Part shown: positions 57,601 through 64,000 of the stretch, in pieces
Numbering within the stretch: position 1 is the first letter of the stretch
How the letters are laid out: each line of letters starts with the position of its first letter
Assembly: GCA_024610705.1 (NCBI GenBank)
Contig: JANDEH010000018.1
Location: 7,637,288 to 7,701,287, forward strand
DNA from: Tetragnatha versicolor
Taxonomy: Eukaryota; Arthropoda; Arachnida; Araneae; Tetragnathidae
DNA length: 64,000 bases
Direction: 5' to 3'
Program-made: the position numbers and the translations under genes
The notes under the pieces: generated by a model
Told to the model about the DNA's origin: nothing
What the model saw: only the letters and a program-made list of their open reading frames with translations
The model's database searches: none

Positions 57601-60600
57601 GGCTCTCCAGTTCCATACGAAAAAGTTTACTAATCAAAACTTTTTAAAAATCAGAAAATTTATTTTTAAGTTCTCAAGATGAGTCAAAATCAAAACTCTA
57701 CTTTAAAGGATAAGAATTCCATACAATTTCTGGGGAGAACTCCTTAACAAACACTCCTAAAAATTTTGGAATATGTGCTGATTTTCCTTGAAAATTCGGT
57801 GACTTATAAGGAGTGATCCTTATTTGGTCATAAACTAATGAAAACACTATTTTTAGAGACGAATTTCCAAAAATTTTCTGAAGTGGGATCCACACCCCGT
57901 CGAAAGTTTGCTGCTTATTATAACTATACTATTTTTCCTTGAAAATTCTGCCACTTAATAATGAGAGGTGCTCTTGGGGTGCAATCGAAAAAGGCAAAAA
58001 TGAGCTAAAACGCGATTTTGAAGGGGCAATTTCCAAAATTTTTTCTGGGGGGAGGACCCCCAGACTATAATTTTTCAGGAATTCACATCATTTATACAAA
58101 ATTTGGAAATTAAGTACACTAAAATTAATTTACAATGTGTACGTAAGTCATCAAAAACTGGATGTAAAAAAGTATACCCTACCCGAAAGGAGGAAATAGT
58201 GGTTTTAGTGCAGGAGCATTTTTACCCAACAGAAAAAATGTTAGGTGAAAAAGCTACCCAACTAAAATCACCCTCCCAATCTAAAATGAAATATATATTA
58301 AGCATTATACTATTACATTAAAGCAAAAAAAAATTAGTGGCTCTTTAAAAACTGGGAAACTTCGTAAACTGTTACTTTTTGATCTTCCCTTTCAAAAGGT
58401 TGCCGACCCCTGATCTATACAAATAGCAGACCTGCCAACCTGTTAATTTAAAAAAGCAGGAGACATTTTTATCAACTTGATGTTAATAACTGTACTTGAT
58501 CATTTTTATATTTGAGATGTACGAGAATATGCAATTTAAAAGTATTTTTAAAATACAGGCTTTACAAAAATGTTAAAAAAAACCATTTACTGAAATGAAG
58601 TTCAACAAATAAGAAACATGCTGTTACATAACACTTGGTTACAGTAGCTATTTACTTTTAAGAAGTAACGTTTATTACCTAGTTTTTAAGGGACAAGAGA
58701 TTTTTTACATATCATAACCAAGATAAAATGCAGGAGGGAGGAATTTTAACAAAAAAGGAGGAGAGTATCCAGGTCTGAAATAGGGGTTGGAAAATATATT
58801 GATATTTTTTTATTTTACCGTTGACAACAAAAAAAATACATAAAAATTAAATTTGATTTTCAAACCATTTTAAATGATATTTGTAAGTTTTCATCACAGA
58901 ATCCAGCTCTTTATCAAGCAATGTCACGGCGATTTGTACCCAGACCTATACCTTAGACAACTTTTCAAACTCTGGATTATCCATTTAAGAGTATGCCATG
59001 TTCATGGCATAAATAATATTAAAGCAAGCAACTTGCTAAAAAATACATGTTTTAAACAATGTTTTTTTTGCTTTGCTTTAATTGAGTTTAAAACAAGAAT
59101 TTTAAATGTAACAACCTTAACATAAATATCAGAAAATGGTTTTAAACTTTATAATCAATCCACCCTTGAACATTCAATTCAATAATTACTCACAGTGAGT
59201 GGTGGTTTAAGGCAGTAGACGTGGTGTCCTCTGTTGCAGTTGTCGCACAACAGCATGTTCTCCGCATCCCCTCGCCTCCTGCATATCCTGCAGTGGGCCT
59301 TAAGTACTGACCGCGACCAAGCAACACTCCTCTCCAGGGTCCCCAGGTGGACAAACAGCTGGGAGAGACTCGTGCACTGCATCAGAGATTCCTGCCACCG
59401 CTCCAGCGCCAGCCCTGGATACTTACTTGAAGCTGTAAATTTTTTCCAATAGTGTTTTTAAAAGAGAGAAACATTACTACTTGATAGCATTCATTAAAAT
59501 AGAAAACAACTTTTTTAGACCAACACATAAAATGAAATGAAATGACAGGGGCTTGTCCAGAAAGAATCCCAAAAAAATGTTTTTGGAAATTTGATTCTAA
59601 AAATCAAGGTTTTAGCTCATTTTGGAACATTTAATAGGGTGGGAGGCTTCTGGAAAAATCTGGAAATTTCCAGAAAAATCTGAAAATCAGACAAAAATCA
59701 AAAGAATCTCATGCCTGACTGAAGTTTTTGAAAAAAAATTATATCTGACAGTTATAGTTTACTAGCTTTAAAAGTAACATAAAAAGTTTAGAGTCTTGTT
59801 TAAAAACTTACATTTTCTTTTTTGAGAGTCGTCTTCTTGTGAGGCTTGCTTTTGCTTCTTTTTACTGTCGTCATTTTCTCCTAAAAAAAACTTTTTTAGT
59901 CTGATGTACGGTAACTCAATAACAGAATGAAATGAAACTTAACTTAATGACGATGCTCACCTAAGGGAGGGTTCAAGTACTTTGATTCAATACCCTGAGA
60001 GAGTTGAAACATTGCAAATGCTAAGTCTTTAACTTTTTTCTCAACCGGAACAGTAGATGGTTTTAAAGTTTCTGTATTCGATTTTCTGATAATAAAATTT
60101 TAATTAAGGATAGTACAAATAAATTACAATAAATTGATGAAATGATTTTAAATAAAGACAGCAGATGGAATTAAGAAGTGAATTTCAATGGGAAAGTAAG
60201 ATAGAAAAAAAAGAATATAATCAAATTAGATTTTGTGATTTGTTAATAGCATATTTACTTTTTTGTCTCAGTAGATCATTAACCCATTTTAAATAATTTA
60301 TGAATATCAAGCAATTTTCAATACATAAATTTATCTATAATGAATTAACTATTTAAATCTCAATTATCCGCCAGTTTTACACCTTACACAGTACTCAACT
60401 CATGATTTATTTTATACATTTATAATGGGGCGAGCAGTACATTCACAGAAAAGTAGGAAAAATTCCAATTTTTTCAATCAATAAAGCGATAAGCAAAATC
60501 TAATACATACTCTTCTTCTTTTACTACAAGACTCATTTGTTTTTCAAAAGCTCCCTGATCCAAAGCATTCCGCCAGTCTTCCCGACTGTCAACCTATAAC

Positions 60601-63066
60601 AAAATATAAAAAGGAAATAAATAAAACTATTTGATTAAAAATTAGAAGTAATATTTAGCCAGAAGTAAATTCATTAGAGTATGAAAATCGGACCAGGAAA
60701 AAGCTGTCTTCCCCCGAACCTAACAAAATTTGCCCAAACCTTATGTATTGCTCCTATGGAGCTGGCAGGGGCTACTTCCCCCGAACCAGGTTCGGGCACT
60801 TTTTCCAGGTCTGATGAAAATTAAGGTAATATTTTTATGCCTTTATGGCATAATAAAATTTGGAAAAAAAAGTTCAGATTTCAAAGTTGCACGTATTGAA
60901 AGATGACATGATCCATTACCCAATTCAAATTCAAATTCAATTCAATTCAAATCCTTGGAAGAATTTTCGTTTCATGGCTTTCCCAACAATTCTCATGTAA
61001 TAAAAATCAATCCAAAAGTTTTGTTTATAGAAAGAAAAACCCAACAAAAATTATCTAGGTCAATTAAGTTTCAAAGGGTAGATAGACAAATAAAATGCCA
61101 ACTCACGAAAAGTTTTTAATATATGAGAAAATTTATGCTGTGCTGAACATCAACATAAATTACAAATGATATTATAACAACCAAAATACTAAACTAACCT
61201 TTAGAGAACCAAGACCACCATGGAAAATGCGATGCTCCAGCTCGACAATCATGTCTCGTAGCGTGACATCCAACGCCACGTCTGGAGGCATGTCGGCGTA
61301 GCTGGAATGCTGAGAGTACTGATGCCTCTGAGACTTACGCACCTCGGGCTGTGGAGGTAATGGTAAGGTTGTATTGAATGTGTTGTACTGAAACTTGGAT
61401 AACATGTCCGTAATCCTCTCCTTTTCATTCAAGAGGGAAGCTTTCAAAGACCTCTCTCGAAACCCTCGAGTGTTTAACCCCGATATTAAACTGTCTATGT
61501 CTTCGGGTTTGTAATAGAAAGACCACTTAACCCTAGGGGCGTTGATGTTATGTACAGGACAAGTGTCAATGTTAGCACTGCATTGGTCCACAGGGAGATG
61601 GTTCTTAGAATGAGGACAGTACCAAATGGAATTGTCCTGCTTCTCCCCTCGCTTATTTACACACAACGCACATACTTCCTTCTCGTAAGCGCTGCTATCG
61701 AAAGCGGCACCCTTTTTAGAGTCTACACGGGGATTGAGGTCCGAGAGTTTTCGGTTCTTCAAAGGGAATGGAAGGTCACTTTGCACAATGGCAATGTCGC
61801 GCAGAATTTCATTTTCTTTGTCACTGCTGCTGCTCTTGGCATCGATGCTCTGCAAGTACTTTTTAATGTTGTTTGCAGTCGCTTCGGATCGCATGTGAGC
61901 TAAATGGGGAGAAGAGTTTTGAATGGTTGGCTTGGCGAGACAAGTGCCTTTGAATGGGTCGTCATCTTCCACAAATATGCCAGGGATGGTTTGGAAAATC
62001 CAATACCGGCGGAATGCACGGTCTCTTCCCAGGGGGACGACATTGTAAGAATATTGAAGCTTTCTTATTTGGGCTTCGATTTCCTTCTCTTTGCGGGAAA
62101 ATTCAGCCTTTAGCCTTGCAAGTTCTTTCGCTTTCTTATCACCCTGTTCTGCTTTCTCCTCAGGAGAGAGGTTGTCAGTATTTTCAGGTTCTTCAGACAC
62201 TTCTTCAGCTGGCCTAAATTGATAAATATGCTCAGCTTTAATGAAACATTTAACCAAGGTCTTTTAAAAGAAAAAAAATTTCCATTTACTTTTATTTAAG
62301 AAAAAATAATATTGACAGCAATAGGGAGTTTAAAAAGTAATACCAAAGAAATAAACTTGATAAAATCATAATAAAAAATGTTAATATTAACATTTACAAT
62401 AGTTTTTAAATTTCCTGTTTTCCTGATTAGATTTTCCAAGTATGTGATTAACAAAATACAATAACTTTTATGCACTAAAAGAAAAGGTTTTTCAACTTAC
62501 ATTTCAGTAGTTCCTTCAGTTTTGCCATCTTTTTCTTTCTTTTTGCTAAAAATAGAGACAAGTCAGAAAATTTGGATACTAGTTCACATTCATATTTACA
62601 TTAAAAGATATATAATCCTTACTTCAAAGTGTCTTCTTTTTCTTTTCGAGAAAAAGCCCACCTCATTTGCTTCAACTGGTTTCGCAACGGTCGAGTTTTA
62701 TCAGCATTTTCATCAACAAGATCCCGAAGTTCATCAAATGAAAGCAGTTGATGCACAAGTAAAGTTAAAATTTTACAGCGCTCCTCTAAAACGAAATGGT
62801 TTTTTGAGAAGTTGAACTTGTTTTACGTTTGATAAACTTAAAACGGAGACAAGATTAAATACCTGAATTCAATTCAAAAACACTCATTTTCTCAAGTTTC
62901 TTCAGCAAATCAGTTTCTTCCATTACAAAACAAAGAACGACATCTTCAACTTCCACCGTACGGCCCTGCCAGGAATTACGAGACTTAGCTCCAGACGACA
63001 GAATGTGAAGCCTGAGCACTTCAGTGACAGAAAATGAATCTAGAGGAATGTCAGGCAAAGATGTAC
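45368..63066 (-). CDS. BAZ1A: BAZ1A/Acf1, ISWI chromatin-remodelling subunit (3' part, 14 exons)
   Basis: The large regulatory subunit of ACF/CHRAC. It partners the ISWI ATPase in the nucleus to space nucleosomes. Exons on the - strand, 5' to 3': 63066-62863, 62785-62623, 62545-62501, 62213-61199, 60593-60511, 60085-59961, 59880-59812, 59432-59194, 57381-57239, 56711-56485, 55960-55868, 51526-51458, 48235-48090, 45637-45368. All introns have GT-AG ends and the phases join without a break, giving about 962 residues here. Domains in order: the end of DDT and WHIM1, WHIM2 with PLGRDRAFRRYWIF, two C4HC3 PHD fingers, acidic and basic linkers, and a C-terminal bromodomain. Two PHD fingers fit insect Acf1; human BAZ1A has one. 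The WAC domain and most of DDT lie beyond the window end. Introns are loaded with transposons. Confidence 0.95.
46702..47228. mobile_element. Diverged relative of the 10403-12216 element (BAZ1A intron)
   Basis: Ends TACCGTGAAACGGGGTGAAT and a degraded inverse (TACCATACAAATAGGGTGAAT read from the right). It shares the subterminal GTGCC, GATCACTGCCAGTTTTT and TTTGAACTGC segments with the first family member but is only 527 bp. Confidence 0.7.
47779..47946. mobile_element. Possible small MITE, CAGGGGTGG ends
   Basis: 168 bp bounded by CAGGGGTGG and CCACCCCTG, but with no clear target duplication. Weak call. Confidence 0.35.
48090..48235 (-). CDS. BAZ1A: BAZ1A exon: bromodomain N-terminal half
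   Basis: 146 bases. ARRRSKTG precedes the bromodomain helix: YKACIDLLVELMRHPSSWPF then LVPVSKKD, which includes the WPF shelf of the acetyl-lysine pocket. Confidence 0.93.
48808..49392. mobile_element. Possible hAT-like element, CAGGGTTCCCAC ends
   Basis: 585 bp bounded by CAGGGTTCCCAC and its inverse GTGGGAACCCTG in a BAZ1A intron. No convincing target duplication, so it is probably old. Confidence 0.6.
50170..50372. mobile_element. Hairpin, CCAACGATAGTAAAAGGGTC arms
   Basis: 203-bp foldback with arms of about 32 bp (CCAACGATAGTAAAAGGGTC then ACGTGATTTT) and a related ACGGCCGATAGTTGGG segment inside. BAZ1A intron. Confidence 0.75.
50428..50921. mobile_element. MITE, CAGGGTGGCCACAG ends
   Basis: 494 bp with ends CAGGGTGGCCACAG and CTGTGGCCACCCTG, flanked by TATA. 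Repeats of TTCCCTGATAATTCCAGG lie near both ends. BAZ1A intron. Confidence 0.85.
51458..51526 (-). CDS. BAZ1A: BAZ1A exon (basic/acidic linker)
   Basis: 69 bases encoding SKRRRDDSSENEAEPPSKRS. It lies between a 4.3-kb and a 3.2-kb intron. Sites TTACAG / GTAGGA. Accepted on phase agreement. Confidence 0.8.
51695..53211. mobile_element. Nested hAT element, TSD GTTTAAAC
   Basis: 1517 bp with ends CAGGGGTTCCCAAAC and (inverse) CAGCGGTTCCCAAAG. Target duplication GTTTAAAC at 51687-51694 and 53212-53219. GTGGACCCC is repeated at both ends. An internal tandem duplication of about 220-240 bp (51895-52135, 52185-52405) is followed by the hairpin at 52625-53074. Confidence 0.92.
52625..53074. mobile_element. 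Inverted-repeat insertion with Penelope-like, hammerhead-like ends
   Basis: Near-perfect inverted arms of about 120 bp (52625-52745 and about 52962-53074) around an AT-rich core. Each arm carries CTGACGA, a GGGGAT/ATCCCC stem, then GAAAC and a GCC-GTAT-GGC hairpin (+ strand copy 52987-53027; - strand copy 52671-52711). This order resembles hammerhead motifs in Penelope-like element ends. There is no reverse transcriptase here. Confidence 0.6.
53778..54583. mobile_element. Nested hAT element, TSD GGATAAAT
   Basis: 806 bp with ends CAGGGGTTCTCAAACT and (inverse) CAGCGTTTCTCAAACT. Target duplication GGATAAAT at 53770-53777 and 54584-54591. Repeated GCGACCCACC near both ends; an inverted copy of the shared module lies at 54071-54150. 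Confidence 0.92.
54601..55112. mobile_element. Nested hAT MITE, TSD ATTGAGAT
   Basis: 512 bp with ends TAGTGATGGGCA and TGCCCATCACTA. Target duplication ATTGAGAT at 54593-54600 and 55113-55120. Both ends carry GTATCGATAC/TATTCGATACC repeats. It lies only 17 bp from the preceding hAT. Confidence 0.92.
55868..55960 (-). CDS. BAZ1A: BAZ1A exon (Ser-rich basic linker)
   Basis: 93 bases encoding a linker with SASLTSEPKKRPNPLRNKLP. Sites TTACAG / GTAAAA and phases match. Confidence 0.8.
56485..56711 (-). CDS. BAZ1A: BAZ1A exon: PHD finger 2
   Basis: 227 bases. A complete second PHD finger: CEACGDVGTLLCCDNCPLMY, HAECVNLKRIPRGEWLCPKC, followed by a basic KKADAVKRARNH tail. All eight zinc ligands are present. 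Confidence 0.95.
57239..57381 (-). CDS. BAZ1A: BAZ1A exon: end of PHD finger 1 and acidic linker
   Basis: 143 bases. IPEGDWFCQTCKPPEK completes the C4HC3 finger; a putative nuclear-localisation-like KKKAR and a strongly acidic run (GDEEEEDE) follow. Its upstream intron carries a hAT MITE. Confidence 0.93.
57543..58412. mobile_element. hAT MITE, CAGGGGTCGGCAACCT ends (BAZ1A intron)
   Basis: 870 bp. The left end is CAGGGGTCGGCAACCTGCGG; the right end inverts to CAGGGGTCGGCAACCT, 16 bp perfect. Target duplication ACCTATAC / ATCTATAC (7 of 8) at 57535-57542 and 58413-58420. It contains two tandem copies of the shared module (57700-58080). Confidence 0.92.
59194..59432 (-). CDS. BAZ1A: BAZ1A exon: helical region and start of PHD finger 1
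   Basis: 239 bases. A helical segment (LALERWQESLMQCTSLSQLF) is followed by the first PHD finger: CRICRRRGDAENMLLCDNC then RGHHVYCLKPPLT. The last Cys pair is in the next exon. Confidence 0.93.
59812..59880 (-). CDS. BAZ1A: BAZ1A exon (basic/acidic linker)
   Basis: 69 bases encoding a low-complexity charged linker (ENDDSKKKQKQASQEDDSQK). Accepted on splice sites TTTTAG / GTAAGT and phase agreement. Confidence 0.75.
59961..60085 (-). CDS. BAZ1A: BAZ1A exon (conserved QGI-KYL-PPL segment)
   Basis: 125 bases encoding VKDLAFAMFQLSQGIESKYL then NPPL, a conserved stretch preceding the PHD region in BAZ1A proteins. Sites TATCAG / GTGAGC. Confidence 0.85.
60511..60593 (-). CDS. BAZ1A: BAZ1A exon (linker helix)
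   Basis: 83 bases encoding VDSREDWRNALDQGAFEKQM and a short acidic tail. Supported by TTATAG / GTATGT sites and matching phases. Confidence 0.8.
60686..60816. repeat. Short intronic hairpin
   Basis: Imperfect foldback with arms around GGACCAGGAAAAAG and CCCCCGAACCT, between two BAZ1A exons. Confidence 0.55.
61199..62213 (-). CDS. BAZ1A: BAZ1A exon: coiled linker, WHIM2, conserved central region
   Basis: Largest exon, 1015 bases. It starts with an acidic stretch and a charged helix (ELARLKAEFSRKEKEIEAQI), then WHIM2 (YNVVPLGRDRAFRRYWIFQT, IPGIFVEDDD). Next is a Cys/His-containing block (VCALC, WYCPHSKNHLP, DTCPVH), then WSFYYKPEDIDSLISGLNTR and the ERSLKASL segment typical of BAZ1 proteins. 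It ends at an AAAG/GTTAGT donor in phase 0. Confidence 0.95.
62501..62545 (-). CDS. BAZ1A: BAZ1A micro-exon (45 bases)
   Basis: Encodes a Lys/Glu-rich linker (KKKEKDGKTEGTTE). It is supported by TTTTAG / GTAAGT splice sites and by phases that match both neighbours. Confidence 0.75.
62623..62785 (-). CDS. BAZ1A: BAZ1A exon: WHIM1
   Basis: 163 bases encoding LLVHQLLSFDELRDLVDENA and LRNQLKQMRWAFSRKEKE, the conserved WHIM1 helix and basic segment that contact ISWI and linker DNA in this family. Flanked by TTTTAG and GTAAGG. Confidence 0.88.
62863..63066 (-). CDS. BAZ1A: BAZ1A exon: DDT end / WHIM1 start
   Basis: 204 bases encoding SLPDIPLDSFSVTEVLRLHI and, near the end, KKLEKMSVFELNSG. This pattern follows the DDT domain in BAZ1A-type proteins. 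It starts after TTTCAG with two bases of a split codon and ends at a GTATTT donor. Earlier exons lie outside the window or were not seen in 63067-64000. Confidence 0.88.
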
Positions 63067-63432
63067 CTGAAATTAAAAGTAAAATCAATTTTAATTAATG
63101 CCAAAAAACGGACAGGAAAGGATGAAATTTCTTCTTGGCAGTAAGTAGTGAACACAAAGATTTAGTGTTGACCAAACAACAAGCCAATAGAACAGGGTTC
63201 ATACAGAACAAAAATCAAGGAGTATTTAAGGGGTTTTCATGGTGTGTTCTTGAAATTTCGAAGGAGTCTATTTGGTTCTTACGAATTTTACTATCGACCG
63301 TCCCGCTGAACCCGAAAACGTTCAAATTCCCATTGACTGTTCCAGCTGTACTGCTGAATTTAAGGCTGCTAAACGGTCGAAGGTATAATAGGTAAGTACT
63401 GAAAAATTTCTATATAAAAAACTTCTGCATAC

Positions 63433-63750
63433 TCTGTTCCACCCTAAGTTGGCACTGAAGAAAAGGCTACGGTGAACGAATTACAGCCAGGAAAGCGGTT
63501 TCCAGCCAATCAGCCGTAATGGGTCGCCCGTTCTACCCTACAGACTATATTCATTCACTTCGGTTTAAGACTTGTGCAATAGATTAAATTGAGTTATATG
63601 ATAAAAATCACAATAAACTATACGTTACATTTTTGCAAATATGTCTGCATATTCTTAATTTTAAATTACAATACAAGCTAGTACTATTTTTTTGGACGGA
63701 TTGGTACAACCTCTGCCTTTCCCAACAGTGCCAACTTAGGGTGGAACAGA
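63433..63750. mobile_element. Hairpin MITE, TCTGTTCCACCCTAAGTTGG ends
   Basis: 318 bp with perfect inverted ends of 25 bp, TCTGTTCCACCCTAAGTTGG then CACTG. It lies in the BAZ1A intron upstream of the first exon seen. Confidence 0.85.
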
Positions 63751-64000
63751 TTATAGTCTAATTAGACCAAAGCTTAAAAATCTTAACACATTGACAAGAT
63801 ATGAAAACTAAAGGGATACAAAACAAATAAGAACATAATTCTGATTTAAAAATCAGGAAAGCAAATGAAATAAATAAAACTGTGTTTCAAAATCTGCAGT
63901 GTTGCAACTCTAAAAATCCTAGATATATTTCAAATATTCATTACAATAATTTTGACCGAAATAGTTTTAGGCAAATCGGATTCCATACTGAAATTTCTGA

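Overview
This window is AT-rich, repeat-dense nuclear DNA from an animal, most likely an arthropod and probably an insect. The support is: two eukaryotic genes (one with 14 GT-AG-bounded exons in view), two PHD fingers in the BAZ1A/Acf1 protein as in insect Acf1, and abundant hAT, TA-flanked, Helitron, LINE and foldback elements. The exact taxon cannot be read from the sequence.

Region 1 (1-12.6 kb) is dominated by a giant imperfect palindrome. The left arm (1 to about 4.6 kb) and right arm (about 6.16 kb to at least 10,558) are near-identical inverted copies, and the left arm runs off the window start. The arms carry a 27-bp minisatellite, a pogo/Tigger-type MITE and a strand-asymmetric A-rich (T-rich on the other side) tandem array. 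The spacer holds two further hairpins. One is a MITE that has lost its right terminus exactly where the second array begins, which looks like the junction of the inverted duplication. The right arm runs into a TA-flanked foldback element (10,403-12,216) containing a second element with the same terminal motif.

Region 2 (12.6-27.7 kb) has no gene I can support. It holds a tandem run of three palindromic units, two tRNA-Ala-like SINE heads, a clean hAT element with a perfect 8-bp target duplication, small tandem repeats and many hairpin MITEs.

Region 3 (27.7-30.7 kb) has a GC-rich single-exon-coding glycosyltransferase family 31 gene (beta-1,3-galactosyltransferase-like, + strand), followed by a cluster of hairpin elements.

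Region 4 (32.7-43.0 kb) is a nested transposon complex. The outermost element, bounded by CAGGGTTCATGG termini and a 6-bp direct repeat, contains three things. First, a 5'-truncated LINE split by a 2.25-kb foldback. Second, a hairpin MITE split by a hAT element that itself contains a Helitron. Third, another CAGGG-ended element carrying a small MITE.

Region 5 (45.4-64 kb) is the 3' two-thirds of a BAZ1A/Acf1 gene on the - strand (ISWI-complex chromatin remodelling subunit: DDT/WHIM, two PHD fingers, bromodomain). Its 5' end lies beyond the window. Its introns hold most of the remaining transposons, including a 4-kb intronic hAT nest with four perfect 8-bp target duplications and a Penelope-like hairpin with a hammerhead-ribozyme-like motif.

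The two genes have no obvious functional link. Most of the information here is the stratigraphy of transposon insertions, which can be ordered from intact target-site duplications.
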